This document shows positions 8,073 to 20,409 of a stretch of 49,218 bases of DNA, piece after piece. Every line of letters starts with the position of its first letter. The first letter of the stretch is position 1. The notes under the pieces were generated by a model. The model made no database searches. It saw only the letters and a list, made by a program, of their open reading frames with translations, and was not told the DNA's origin. Where the stretch lies: contig JBFWQE010000024.1 in the NCBI GenBank assembly GCA_050249615.1, positions 1 through 49,218 of the forward strand. The letters are read 5' to 3'. Position numbers and translations under genes: made by a program. The stretch is from VFZN01 sp050249615 (GTDB lineage: Bacteria; Acidobacteriota; Vicinamibacteria; Vicinamibacterales; UBA2999).

Positions 8073-9617
8073 CTACTCCATGCGGTAGTTCGGGGATTCC
8101 TTGGTGATGGTCACGTCGTGGACGTGGCTCTCGCGGAAGCCGGCGCTGGTGATGCGGATGAACTTCGCGTCGCGCTGCAGGTCGGGGATGGTGGGTGTGC
8201 CGCAGTAGCCCATGCCGGCGCGCAGGCCGCCCATCAGCTGGTGGATGACCATCGCCATGCTGCCCTTGTGCGGCACGCGCCCCTCGATGCCCTCGGGCAC
8301 CAGCTTCTCCAGGCCCTTGCCGGCGGGGCTGGTGCCGCTCTCGAGCTCGAAATCGTCCTGGAAGTAGCGGTCGCGCGAGCCCTTGCGCATGGCGCCGATG
8401 GATCCCATGCCGCGGTACTCCTTGAACGTGCGGCCCTGGTAGAGGATGAGCTCGCCCGGGCTCTCGTCCGTGCCGGCGAACAGGTTGCCGATCATCACCG
8501 AGCTCGCCCCCACGGCCAGCGCCTTGACGACGTCGCCCGAGAAGCGGATGCCGCCGTCGGCAATCACCGGCACGTTGTGCCTCGCCGCGGCCTCGGCGCA
8601 CTCCGCGACGGACGTGATCATGGGCACGCCGATGCCCGCGACGACGCGCGTGGTGCAGATCGATCCGGCGCCGATCCCCACCTTCACGCCGTCGACGCCG
8701 AGGGCGATGAGCGCCTCGGTGGCCTCGGCCGTGGCCACGTTGCCCGCGATGAGGTCGACGTCCGGGAAGGCGCGGCGGAGCGTCTTCACCATGTCGAGCA
8801 CGCCCTGCGAGTGGCCGTGCGCCGTGTCGATGACGAGCACGTCGACGTGCGCGTGCACGAGCGCCTCGGCGCGCTGCACCGTGTCGCGCGCGATGCCGAC
8901 GGCGGCGCCGCAGCGCAGGCGGCCCAGGGAGTCCTTGCAGGCGTTCGGGTACTTGATGGCCTTCTGGATGTCCTTGACGGTGATGAGGCCTTTCAGCCGG
9001 TAGTCCTGATCCACCACCAGGAGTTTCTCGACCTTGGCTTCGTGCAGGATCTCGCGGGCCTGGTCCAGGGTGGTGCCGACCGGGACCGTGAAGAGGCGGT
9101 CCTTCGTCATCACCTCGGAGACCGGGCGGTCCACGTTGGTCTCGAAGCGCAGGTCGCGGTTGGTGAGGATGCCGACCAGCCGGCCTTCCTTGCTGCCGTC
9201 CTCGGTGATGGGCACGCCCGAGATCCGGTAGCGGCGCATCAGCTCGAGCGCCTCGAAGATGCGGGCGGTGGGGGAGAGCGTGATCGGGTTGACGATCATG
9301 CCGCTCTCGGAGCGCTTCACGCGGTCCACCTCCGAGGCCTGCTGCTCGATGGGCAGGTTCTTGTGGATGACGCCCAGGCCGCCCTGCTGGGCCATGGCGA
9401 TGGCCATCTCGGACTCGGTGACCGTGTCCATGGCGGCGCTGAGCAGCGGGACGTGCAGGGGAATGTTGCGGGTGAGGCGCGTGCCGACGTCCACCTGCGC
9501 GGGCAGCACCGAGGAGTGGCGGGGAACCAGGAGGATGTCGTCGAACGTGAGGGCGGTCGTGAGCGCCGTGTCGAGGCGCGTGGCAAGGGTTCGTTCTTCC
9601 TTGAGTTGTGTGCTCAT
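8073..9617 (-). CDS. guaB: Inosine-5'-monophosphate dehydrogenase
   Basis: A 514-residue IMPDH catalysing NAD-dependent oxidation of IMP to XMP, the committed step of GMP synthesis. It has TFDDILLVP near the N-terminus, a two-CBS insert (about 105-225), DTAHGHS, VGIGAGSICTTR with catalytic C321, ADGGIRFSGD and EGIEGRVPHKG. The start at 9617 lies three bases after the secA stop, so both are probably on one transcript. The 3' end faces tsaE across the inverted repeat. Confidence 0.97.
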   Translation of the reverse strand: MSTQLKEERTLATRLDTALTTALTFDDILLVPRHSSVLPAQVDVGTRLTRNIPLHVPLLSAAMDTVTESEMAIAMAQQGGLGVIHKNLPIEQQASEVDRVKRSESGMIVNPITLSPTARIFEALELMRRYRISGVPITEDGSKEGRLVGILTNRDLRFETNVDRPVSEVMTKDRLFTVPVGTTLDQAREILHEAKVEKLLVVDQDYRLKGLITVKDIQKAIKYPNACKDSLGRLRCGAAVGIARDTVQRAEALVHAHVDVLVIDTAHGHSQGVLDMVKTLRRAFPDVDLIAGNVATAEATEALIALGVDGVKVGIGAGSICTTRVVAGIGVPMITSVAECAEAAARHNVPVIADGGIRFSGDVVKALAVGASSVMIGNLFAGTDESPGELILYQGRTFKEYRGMGSIGAMRKGSRDRYFQDDFELESGTSPAGKGLEKLVPEGIEGRVPHKGSMAMVIHQLMGGLRAGMGYCGTPTIPDLQRDAKFIRITSAGFRESHVHDVTITKESPNYRME

Positions 9618-9620
9618 TGC

Positions 9621-12563
<2,943 letters not shown>

Positions 12564-12595
12564 GTAGGAGTGAAGGCGGGGTGCCTATTCCTACA

Positions 12596-12601
12596 AGTAT
12601 A
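12596..12601 (-). promoter_or_regulatory. Possible -10 element of secA
   Basis: The minus strand reads TATACT here, about 32 bases before the secA ATG. It sits inside a small inverted repeat (ACAAG at 12594-12598 facing CTTGT at 12607-12611). No good -35 lies at the right distance, so this is a weak call. Confidence 0.25.
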
Positions 12602-12609
12602 CAGGCTTG

Positions 12610-13533
12610 TCAGTTCGCGTTGCTGCTGCGGCGGGCGTTGAGCAGGAACTGCAGGGGGTTGAGGATCCGGCCGTTGACGCGGACCTCGTAGTGCAGGTGC
12701 GGCCCGGTGGCGCGTCCCGTGGCCCCGACCAGGCCGATGAGCTCGCCCTTCCTCACCGTCTGGCCCCGCTGGGTCCGGAAGGCCGAGAGGTGGCCGTAGC
12801 GCGACTCGAGGCCGAACTGGTGATCGATGACCACCAGGTTGCCGTAGGCGCCCGAGAACGACGCCTGCGTCACCGTGCCGTCCGCCGTGGCGTACACCGG
12901 GGTGCCGCGGTCGGCCGAGATGTCGAGACCGGGATGGTAGTCCGCCTCGCCCGTGAACGGATCGGTGCGGCCACCCGTGCGCGACGAAAGCCAACCGTGC
13001 GCGGGCCAGATGGAGGGGGTGGCTGCGGCGAGCGCGTTCCGCCGATCCACGTCCGATCGCACCAGCCGCAGCCGGCTTTCGATGCCCTGCAGCAGATCGC
13101 GCAGCAGGCCGAACGTGTCTTCAGGCGAGGAGAGGGCCGGCGTCAGCGCCGCGAGCGTCGAGTCGCTGGAGGCGCCGCCCATCGCGCGGTTCTTCACGAT
13201 GGCGGGCAGCTTGTCCATGGCCGACTGCAGCGCGGGATCCAGCGCTGCACGACCGCCGAGGTCGGACACGGCGGCCTGCAGCGCGGTGATCTGCCCGGTG
13301 AGCGCCTCGGTGGCGCCACGGAAGCTGCTGTTCTCGAGCTCGAGTGCCGCCTGCGTCGCGTAGAGATCCGCCACCTCGGCCTTCGCCTTCCACGCCGCCC
13401 CAAGCCCGATGAGGATGGGCAGGGTGAGCACGGTGCCCACGACCGACAGCAGCGGCCTGAGCCCTATCGTGAAACGGCGCACGACTCCCGTGCGCCTGTC
13501 GGCGATGACGACCGTGTAACGATTCGACAGCAT
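12610..13533 (-). CDS. M23 family peptidase, membrane-anchored
   Basis: A 307-residue protein with one N-terminal membrane segment (about 24-44), a coiled-coil-like helical region and a C-terminal LytM/M23 domain. Zinc-binding motifs are HPGLDIS and HLHYEV, with YGHLSAF between. Domain and layout match periplasmic murein endopeptidases, or EnvC/NlpD-like activators when catalytically dead; here the ligands are intact, so endopeptidase activity is likely. A TACACT hexamer lies five bases before the ATG at 13533, which could make the mRNA almost leaderless. Confidence 0.9.
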   Translation of the reverse strand: MLSNRYTVVIADRRTGVVRRFTIGLRPLLSVVGTVLTLPILIGLGAAWKAKAEVADLYATQAALELENSSFRGATEALTGQITALQAAVSDLGGRAALDPALQSAMDKLPAIVKNRAMGGASSDSTLAALTPALSSPEDTFGLLRDLLQGIESRLRLVRSDVDRRNALAAATPSIWPAHGWLSSRTGGRTDPFTGEADYHPGLDISADRGTPVYATADGTVTQASFSGAYGNLVVIDHQFGLESRYGHLSAFRTQRGQTVRKGELIGLVGATGRATGPHLHYEVRVNGRILNPLQFLLNARRSSNAN

Positions 13534-13694
13534 CTGCGAGTGTATCGGTCCCGTCTGACAGAGACGCCAGCCGGGAGGGCCGGTTCAATCCAGACCGCGT
13601 ACCGGCAACCCATGAAGGGTAGCACGACGATTGAACGGGCTGAACAGCAAACTGCACGCGTGTGAAGATCTTCGCCGTTTGATCGGTCCAGGGC

Positions 13695-15218
13695 CTATTC
13701 GACGAACCGGTATTGCAGCGCCTCGGCCAGGTGCCCCTCGACGATGTGGGAGGCGCCGTCCAGGTCGGCAATGGTACGTGCCACGCGCAGGACCCGGTGG
13801 TACGCCCGCGCCGAAAGCGACAGGCGCTCGGCCGAACGCTCCAGCAGCGTCCGGCCTCCCCGGTCGAGGACGCAGGCCTTCGGAAGGCTTCGAGCCGGCA
13901 GGCGGGCATTCAGCTGTGGTTGCCGGCGCGTCTGTCGCTCCCGGGCCTCGAGCACCCGGCCCCGCACCACCGACGACGCCTCGCCCGGGTTGCCGCCGGC
14001 CAGGGCCCCGACGGGCACGGGCTCCACCTCGACGATGAGATCAAGGCGATCCCGAAGCGGCCCGGAAATGCGCGCGCGGTAGCGGTCGACCTGCGGCGGG
14101 GTGCAGCGACACGCGCGGCTGGCGCTTCCGGCGTACCCGCACGGGCATGGGTTCATCGCGGCCACCAGCATGAACCGCGCCGGGAAGACCACCGACCGCG
14201 CGGCCCGAGACACCGTGATGCGTCCCTCCTCGATGGGCTGGCGCAGCGAGTCGAGCACGCGTCGCTCGAACTCCGGCATCTCGTCGAGGAAGAGTACGCC
14301 GTGATGCGCCAGGCTCACTTCGCCAGGGCGGGGCTGCGACCCGCCGCCGACGAGGGCCGCGTCCGAGATCGTGTGGTGGGGCGCGCGGAACGGGCGGTCC
14401 GCGAGCAGGCCGCCGCCAGGCTGAATGAGCCCGGCCACGGAATGAATGGCCGTCGCCTCGAGAGCCTCCTCGAACCCGAGCGGCGGCAGGATGCCCGGCA
14501 GGCGTCGAGCGAGCATCGTCTTGCCGGCGCCGGGCGGCCCGATCATCAGGAGGTTGTGGCCGCCGGCCGCCGCCACTTCGAGCGCGCGTCGCGCGAAGGC
14601 CTGGCCGCTCAGGTCCGACAGGTCGAGGCCGGTGTCGGATGTCGCCCGCGGCCCGGGGTCCGGCGGCGGCGTCACCGGCCATTCCTCGCGGGACTGGTTG
14701 AGGATCCCGACGGCCTCGGCCAGCGTGTGAACCGGCAGCAGCCGCAGGCCGCTCACCACCGACGCCTCGACCGCGTTGCCGGCGGGGAGCAGCAGCGCGG
14801 CTGCCCCCTGCTGGCGCGCCGCCACGGCGATGGGCAGGACGCCGCGCGCCGGGTGGATGGTGCCATCCAGCGACAGCTCGCCGACGATGACCACGTCGCG
14901 GATGTCGCGCGCGAGGACGACGCCGCTGGCGGCCAGCACACCGAGCGCGATCGGCAGGTCGAACGACGACCCCGCCTTGCGCACGTCGGCCGGCGCCATG
15001 TTGATGACGATGCGATGCTGGGGGAACTCGAAGCCCGAATTGCGGATGGCGGCGTGGACGCGGTCGCGGCTTTCCTTGACGCTGGTATCGGGCAGGCCCA
15101 CGAGCTGGAAGCGGGGGAGCCCGAAACAGAGGTCCACCTCGATGTGGACGGCGCTGGCCTGGATACCGATGACGGACGCGCTCTCGAGGCTGGCGAGCAT
15201 GCGGTCCGGAGTGAGCAA
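13695..15218 (-). CDS. comM: YifB/ComM-type Mg-chelatase-like AAA+ ATPase
   Basis: A 507-residue protein of the ComM family, which promotes branch migration when DNA taken up during transformation recombines. An N-terminal Lon-like ChlI fold (PRFQLVGLPDTSVKESRDRV) precedes Walker A GPPGAGKTMLARRLPG, the Walker B-like HHGVLFLDEMPEF, AAMNPCPCG and a C-terminal chelatase domain. The listed ATG gives MLTPDRMLASLESASVIG; comparison with relatives suggests the second methionine (start 15200) may be the true start. The pilus-like operon downstream makes natural competence plausible but does not prove it. Confidence 0.92.
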   Translation of the reverse strand: MLTPDRMLASLESASVIGIQASAVHIEVDLCFGLPRFQLVGLPDTSVKESRDRVHAAIRNSGFEFPQHRIVINMAPADVRKAGSSFDLPIALGVLAASGVVLARDIRDVVIVGELSLDGTIHPARGVLPIAVAARQQGAAALLLPAGNAVEASVVSGLRLLPVHTLAEAVGILNQSREEWPVTPPPDPGPRATSDTGLDLSDLSGQAFARRALEVAAAGGHNLLMIGPPGAGKTMLARRLPGILPPLGFEEALEATAIHSVAGLIQPGGGLLADRPFRAPHHTISDAALVGGGSQPRPGEVSLAHHGVLFLDEMPEFERRVLDSLRQPIEEGRITVSRAARSVVFPARFMLVAAMNPCPCGYAGSASRACRCTPPQVDRYRARISGPLRDRLDLIVEVEPVPVGALAGGNPGEASSVVRGRVLEARERQTRRQPQLNARLPARSLPKACVLDRGGRTLLERSAERLSLSARAYHRVLRVARTIADLDGASHIVEGHLAEALQYRFVE

Positions 15219-15398
15219 CCGCCATGCCCGGGAGCGCGCTTGCGCATTTGCGCGGAATTCGGCGGAAAGCGCCCCCCAAACCGGCTCGCGGATCGCAGGA
15301 GTTGCGCGTCGCGGCTGCCTGCGGGCGCGCGCTTGCTGAGACGTGGTGTTCGAGGAACGCGGCAGTCGTCTGAGTCCGCGGATGGCGACGAGGCGCCG

Positions 15399-17111
15399 CT
15401 ACTGCTGCGCGTTGGCCGGCCGCGATGGCTGGACGACCAGGCGCTTGCCGATGCTGAGCGCGGAGCCCTTGAGGTTGTTCCAGGCCCTCAGCTGGTCCAC
15501 CGTCGTCCCGTGGCGGCGCGCGATGGCATAGAGCGTGTCGCCCGGGCGGACGCGATAGATGGTGGCGGGCATTTCGTCGGACTCGCTCGCCGCCGCCACC
15601 ACCACCGCGGGGGCCGCTGCCTCGTTGCCGTTGGCGGCACGAGCCAGCAGCGCCGCGGTCGGCATGCGCGGGACGACCAGGCGCTGGCCGGCGCGCACGC
15701 GCGAGTTGACGCGGAGGTAGTTCGCTTCGGCCAGATCGCTGCGGCTGACGCGCAGCTTGCGCGCGATGCTGGAGAGCGACTCGCCGGCCTTCACCGTGTG
15801 CCATTGCAGCGCGTTCAGCTGGTTGGGCGTCGAGGCCGCCAGGCCCGCCTTGATCTTCTCCGCGGTCCCCTCGGGGACCTCCAACTCGTAGTCGCCCTGG
15901 CGAATCGGGGTGGTCCAGCGCCGGAGCTCGGGATTGAGCCGCTGGATGTCGTCCACCGGGACCTCGGCCCACTCGGCCACGCGGCGCAGGTCCACGGCGG
16001 CCGGCAGCGTCACCGTCTCGGTTGGTGTCGGCTCGTGCGGCGCGACGTCGAACCCGTACTGCGCCGGGTTCTTGGCGATGATGATGGCCGCGAGGATCAT
16101 CGGCACGTAGTTGCGCGTCTCGCGCGGCAGGTAGCGGGTCGTCGAGGTGAGGGCCCAGAAGTCCGACTTGCGGCTGGTCCTGAGGGCCCGCTGCATGCGG
16201 CCCGGACCGCCGTTGTACGAGGCCAGCGCCAGGTGCCAGTCGTCGAACATGCCGTAGAGGGTCTTGAGGTACTTGGCCGCGGCGATGGTGGCCTTTTCCG
16301 GGTCCGCGCGCTCGTCGATGTACCAGTCGGCCTTGAGCCCGTTCTCGATGGCCGTGCCGCGCATGAACTGCCAGACGCCGCGCGCCTTGGCGCGGGAGAG
16401 CGCGGTGGGCTTGAACGCGCTTTCGATGAGCGGGACGTACGCGAGGTCCAGCGGCAAGCCCTCGGCCCTGAACACGCTCTGGATCATCGGCAGGTACTGT
16501 GCGCCGCGCGCCAGGCCCTCCTCGAGGAACTCGCGCAGCCGCCCCTGGAACGCCTCGACCCAGGAGAGCACGCGGTTGTTGTTCGGGATGGGGATGTCGG
16601 GGGTGTTGGCCTCGAGGTCCGCCGCGACCGCTTCCGCCGTGGCCAGTTGCGGAGGCGTGGTGTCGAAGCTCTCGATGGCGAGCAGCTGGTCGATCGAGGC
16701 CGGCTCGGTCCGGGTTTCGGTGAACCCATCGCCCTGGGCCAGCGCCGATTGTTCGAGGACGCTGATGCGGTCCACGAGCCCGTCGAAGTGGGCACGAACA
16801 CGTGGGTTGGATCGGGCCCCGGCCGCGCTTTCGAGCAGCGTGTCGAGGGCGCGGTCGAACTCCTGGCGGGCCTGCTCGAGATGCCCCAGGATCAACTGCT
16901 GCTGGCCGCGCTCGAAGTAGAGACTCGACTGCGCGATGAGGGTTTCGACGGGATCGGGAAGCGAGGCGGCCGCCACCGGCGTCCCGTCCGCCGGCGCGGG
17001 TGCGACGGGCTGGACCTGCACCCCCTTCTGAGCCGAGTTGCCTGCGCAACCGGTCAGCAGCAGCGCCGTGAACGCGCACCCGAGCGATCGCCGAAGAATC
17101 TGGCTGGCCAT
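15399..17111 (-). CDS. mltD: MltD-like lytic transglycosylase lipoprotein with LysM domains
   Basis: A 570-residue envelope protein. The signal peptide ends at a lipobox (LLLTGC, C22), so it should be anchored to a membrane. A transglycosylase SLT domain follows (catalytic Glu in PLIESAFKPTALS, then GVWQFM and ALASYNGGPGRM). Two LysM repeats at the C-terminus bind peptidoglycan (HTVKAGESLSSIARKL and YRVRPGDTLYAIARRH). It cleaves the MurNAc-GlcNAc bond to give 1,6-anhydro products. The ATG at 17111 was chosen because it begins the lipoprotein signal; longer frames run into unlikely sequence. A promoter candidate lies 25-54 bases upstream. Confidence 0.93.
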   Translation of the reverse strand: MASQILRRSLGCAFTALLLTGCAGNSAQKGVQVQPVAPAPADGTPVAAASLPDPVETLIAQSSLYFERGQQQLILGHLEQARQEFDRALDTLLESAAGARSNPRVRAHFDGLVDRISVLEQSALAQGDGFTETRTEPASIDQLLAIESFDTTPPQLATAEAVAADLEANTPDIPIPNNNRVLSWVEAFQGRLREFLEEGLARGAQYLPMIQSVFRAEGLPLDLAYVPLIESAFKPTALSRAKARGVWQFMRGTAIENGLKADWYIDERADPEKATIAAAKYLKTLYGMFDDWHLALASYNGGPGRMQRALRTSRKSDFWALTSTTRYLPRETRNYVPMILAAIIIAKNPAQYGFDVAPHEPTPTETVTLPAAVDLRRVAEWAEVPVDDIQRLNPELRRWTTPIRQGDYELEVPEGTAEKIKAGLAASTPNQLNALQWHTVKAGESLSSIARKLRVSRSDLAEANYLRVNSRVRAGQRLVVPRMPTAALLARAANGNEAAAPAVVVAAASESDEMPATIYRVRPGDTLYAIARRHGTTVDQLRAWNNLKGSALSIGKRLVVQPSRPANAQQ

Positions 17112-17135
17112 TCCACCCCGACTGTCGAAGCCGGG

Positions 17136-17165
17136 AGCGTAGCACGGCCGCTTTCGAGGGGTCAA
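17136..17165 (-). promoter_or_regulatory. Sigma70-like promoter of the lytic transglycosylase gene
   Basis: On the minus strand TTGACC (17165-17160) and TACGCT (17141-17136) are 18 bp apart, giving a leader of about 18 nt. A 7-bp inverted repeat (TAGCACG 17140-17146 and CGTGCTA 17170-17176) brackets the -35 and spacer. It could be an operator, or a terminator for the aldehyde dehydrogenase gene upstream. Confidence 0.42.
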
Positions 17166-17184
17166 CCCACGTGCTATCAAGCCT

Positions 17185-18987
17185 TTACAAACGCCATCCT
17201 TCCCAGGTGAACACCCGGGCCGCCTCGCCGGCATCCCGTGCGGCCGGCGTGATGATGGTGCGCTCGCCGACGAGGATTTTCCGGCCTTCCCTGACGGCCG
17301 CCCGGACATCGTCCTCGCAGACGAAGGCGACCGGCGTGGCGGGCGGCTGGGGGGGTGGCGGGGCGAGTGGGGGCGTGGACGCCGGGCTCGACGCCGGCGG
17401 GGCCGTGGTTCCGCCTGCCGGCCGGGCCACGCCCCTTGCCGCAAGGAACTGGTCGATGCGGAACGAGAGTGTCGCGGCCGAGACGGGCTCCGGCTCGGGC
17501 CTGGGTGGTGGCTTCGGCAGTGGCGGCTGGCTCGCGGTGACGCCGGCCGGGCTGCCCGGGACGGCCTGGGGCTCCGGGGGACGAGCGCCGACGAGCCCTT
17601 CGGGCCCGGGCGTGCCGACCTCCCGGATGCCGTAGGCGAGCCGCTTGATGTTCAGCAGGTGCTGCGGGGTGATGTTGTCGGAGGTGATGTTCCCGCCAAA
17701 CCCGCCACACCCCAGGGTCATCGCCGGATCGAGCCCGGTGGTCAGCCCGATCGATCCATGCGTCGTCGGCGTGTTGACGACAATGCGGAAGGCGGGCTTG
17801 TGGAGCCCGAACTCCAGGATGATGGCCTCGTTGCGGGAGTGAATGGACATGGTGTGGCCCATGCCGCCGTAACGGAGGATCTGCTTGCAGCGCTCGCATC
17901 CCTCGCGCCAGTCGCCGACCACGTAGTACGAGAGCACCGGGCACAGCTTCTCGATGGAGAGCGGGAAGTCGCGGCCCACCCCCGCGAGCTCGACGAGCAG
18001 CGCCCGCGTGCCTGGAGGCACGGCCACGCCCAGCTTCTCGGCGATGAAGGCCGCCGACTTGCCGACCAGCGCCGGGTTGGGCAGGCGTTGCGGCGTGATG
18101 AGCAGCTTCGCGAGCGCCTCACCCTGGGCGGTGGACAGGAAGTGGCCGCCGTGGGCGGCAAAGGCCCTCCGCGCCTCCTGGTCGATCGCGCGGTCCACCA
18201 CGACCGAGTTGGGCGAGGAGCAGAGGACGCCGTTGTCGAAACTCTTCCCGGTGACGATGTCGCGGGCCGCCTTCGAGACATCGGCCGACGACTCGACGTA
18301 GCACGGCGCATTGCCGGGGCCGACGCCGTACGCGGGCTTGCCGGCGCTGTAGGCCGCGCGCACCAGGCCCATGCCGCCTGTGGCCAGGATGACGGAGACC
18401 TCGCGGGCCCTCATCAGCTCCTGGGTGCCCTCGAGCGTGACCGTCGTCATCCACCCGATGGCGCCGTCAGGCAGGCCGGCGCGCCTGGCGGCGTCGTGCA
18501 TGATCTCGGCGGCGCGCGTGATGCAGCGCGCCGCGGCGGGGTGCGGGCTCAGCACGACCGCGCACCGGGCCTTGATCGAGATGAGCAGCTTGTAGATGGC
18601 CGTGGACGTGGGATTCGTGGACGGCACGATGGCGGCCACCACGCCGAACGGCTCGGCGATCTCGACGATCTTTTTCGCCTCGTCGCGCCGGACGACGCCG
18701 ACGGTGGCCATGGGCCTGATGAAGGCGTGGACCCGCTCGGAGGCGAAGAGGTTCTTCTGGATCTTGTCGGCGACGACGCCGTAGCCGGTTTCCTCCACGG
18801 CGAGCCGCGCCAGGGCCTCGGCATGTGGCGTGACGGCGGCCGCCATGGCGTCGACGATGGCGTCGATCTGGGCCTGGGAGTACTCCGCGAGGAGGGCCTG
18901 CGCGGCACGGGCGCGGCGCGCGAGCGCCCGCGCCTCGGCAATGGAGGCGAGGTCCCTGTCTGTCTGTGCCGGAGCCCCGGTGGCCAC
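17185..18987 (-). CDS. CoA-acylating aldehyde dehydrogenase with C-terminal extension (BMC-associated)
   Basis: A 600-residue protein. Residues 1 to about 440 are an acetaldehyde/propionaldehyde dehydrogenase of the AdhE/EutE/PduP group, with the catalytic cysteine C256 in DNGVLCSSPN and a VPSTNPTSTA motif. It should convert an aldehyde, CoA and NAD to acyl-CoA. A Pro/Ala-rich linker (about 440-550) leads to a tail with CEDDVRAAVREGRKI and TPAARDAG. That tail resembles the TPSAREL element of EutT-like proteins by eye only. GTG start, three bases downstream of the BMC shell gene, which strongly suggests a microcompartment enzyme. The tail may be an encapsulation module, which is inference. Confidence 0.88.
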   Translation of the reverse strand: MATGAPAQTDRDLASIAEARALARRARAAQALLAEYSQAQIDAIVDAMAAAVTPHAEALARLAVEETGYGVVADKIQKNLFASERVHAFIRPMATVGVVRRDEAKKIVEIAEPFGVVAAIVPSTNPTSTAIYKLLISIKARCAVVLSPHPAAARCITRAAEIMHDAARRAGLPDGAIGWMTTVTLEGTQELMRAREVSVILATGGMGLVRAAYSAGKPAYGVGPGNAPCYVESSADVSKAARDIVTGKSFDNGVLCSSPNSVVVDRAIDQEARRAFAAHGGHFLSTAQGEALAKLLITPQRLPNPALVGKSAAFIAEKLGVAVPPGTRALLVELAGVGRDFPLSIEKLCPVLSYYVVGDWREGCERCKQILRYGGMGHTMSIHSRNEAIILEFGLHKPAFRIVVNTPTTHGSIGLTTGLDPAMTLGCGGFGGNITSDNITPQHLLNIKRLAYGIREVGTPGPEGLVGARPPEPQAVPGSPAGVTASQPPLPKPPPRPEPEPVSAATLSFRIDQFLAARGVARPAGGTTAPPASSPASTPPLAPPPPQPPATPVAFVCEDDVRAAVREGRKILVGERTIITPAARDAGEAARVFTWEGWRL

Positions 18988-18990
18988 GCG

Positions 18991-19272
<282 letters not shown>

Positions 19273-19284
19273 CGAGTGACCCGC

Positions 19285-19314
19285 ATGATATTCTCGATGG
19301 CGCTCGCCATGCAA
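19285..19314 (-). promoter_or_regulatory. Sigma70-like promoter of the BMC shell gene
   Basis: The minus strand has TTGCAT (19314-19309), an 18-bp spacer and TATCAT (19290-19285). The predicted start of transcription is only about six bases before the ATG at 19272. The -35 overlaps the favoured start codon of the divergent lipoprotein gene. Confidence 0.4.
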
Positions 19315-20196
19315 CGAAGACAGCCGCTTTTCCTCGGCGCGTGGGCGATCCTCGCGTTCGCGGCCGTGACCGCCGCCTGCAGTGGAGGCGCCGACAACGC
19401 GCCCGTGGTGGGCCGCCTGGGGGTCTCGCTCTCCCGCCCGCGCGTGGCGCTCGGCAGCCCCGTCGAAGTCACCTACACGTTCACCGTGGCGCCCGACGCG
19501 CCCGCACTGGGCGCGCGCCGGGTCTTCGTCCACTTCCTCGACGCCAACGAGGAATTGATGTGGGTCGACGACCACGAACCGCCGACGCCGACCACGGACT
19601 GGAAACCGGGGCAGACCATCGAGTACACGCGGACGCTGTTCGTCGGGCGGCATCCCTATGTGGGCGCGGCGACGGTGGTGGCCGGCCTCTATTCGCCCGA
19701 AACCGGCGAGCGACTCAAGCTCTCCAACGAGGATCGGGGCGACCGCTCGTACGCCGTGGCGACCTTCGAGCTGCTCCCGCAGACGGAGAACGTGTTCGTC
19801 GTCTTCAAGGACGGCTGGCACCCGGCCGAAACGGTGGGCGAAGGCGCGTCGCAGACCGAGTGGCAGTGGACGAAGAAGGAGGCCACCCTGGCGTTCCGGA
19901 ACCCGTCGCGGGACGTCGTGCTCTACGTGCAGGCCGACAACCCGAGCGGCAGCGTCAACGCCGCGCAACAGCTGGAAGTGCGGCTGGGCGACCAGGTGCT
20001 GGGCACCGTGCCCCTCCGCCGCGACGGCCCCTCCGTGCAGAAGGTTCCAATCACGGCCGCGCAGATGGGATCGGCTGAGATGGTGGAGCTGCGGTTCATC
20101 GCCGACAAGACCTTCGTGCCGGCGCTCGAGCCAGACGGGTCCGCGGGTGATTCCCGCGAGTTGGGGGCCCGGGTGTTCCACGCCGCCGTGCAATAG
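19309..20196 (+). CDS. Lipoprotein of unknown function
   Basis: A 295-residue protein with a lipoprotein signal (MQRRQPLFLGAWAILAF, lipobox ending AAC, then SGG). The rest looks like two beta-sandwich regions. The first (about 30-160) includes VFVHFLDANEELMWVDDHEP, like a carbohydrate-binding or Ig-like fold; the second (about 165-290) includes FVVFKDGWHPAE and RFIADKTFVP. I do not recognise a named family. In-frame ATGs at 19285 and 19297 would add up to eight residues. I prefer 19309 because it begins with a positive n-region and leaves room for a promoter between the divergent starts. Confidence 0.75.
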   Translation: MQRRQPLFLGAWAILAFAAVTAACSGGADNAPVVGRLGVSLSRPRVALGSPVEVTYTFTVAPDAPALGARRVFVHFLDANEELMWVDDHEPPTPTTDWKPGQTIEYTRTLFVGRHPYVGAATVVAGLYSPETGERLKLSNEDRGDRSYAVATFELLPQTENVFVVFKDGWHPAETVGEGASQTEWQWTKKEATLAFRNPSRDVVLYVQADNPSGSVNAAQQLEVRLGDQVLGTVPLRRDGPSVQKVPITAAQMGSAEMVELRFIADKTFVPALEPDGSAGDSRELGARVFHAAVQ

Positions 20197-20207
20197 CGAC
20201 GGCGGAG

Positions 20208-20409
20208 GGCACAAGGCAGAAGGCACCGGCAGAGGCAAAAGACAGAGGCAAGAGGCAAAAGGGGCAGATGCGGGTGACCAGTTGCGCAGATGGGCAGCAG
20301 AGGAGGGCGAGCGTTCGCACGCCCCTCGTCTGGCTCCCGAACCGCCGTGGCCCGTCCGTCTCCAGCCTTCTGTCTTCTGCCTTCTCCCTCCTGCCGTTTG
20401 CCTTGTGCC
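20208..20409. repeat. Inverted short-repeat arms around the start of the SLT gene
   Basis: GGCACAAGGCA (20208-20218) has a perfect inverted match at 20399-20409. The left arm continues as AGAGGCAA/AGGCAAAA units to about 20262. The right arm, from about 20369, is built of the complementary CTTCTGTCTTCTGCC-type units. The right arm lies inside the following coding sequence and encodes most of its signal peptide. Confidence 0.75.

Noticed and set aside
13664..13673. Palindrome GAAGATCTTC near the comM 3' end as an operator
   Set aside because: A 10-base palindrome downstream of comM and upstream of the M23 gene by more than 100 bp; too short and badly placed to support a call.
13713..17210. 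An 1165-codon plus-strand frame opposite comM and the LysM transglycosylase
   Set aside because: Same low-information composition; opposite frames contain complete family motifs.
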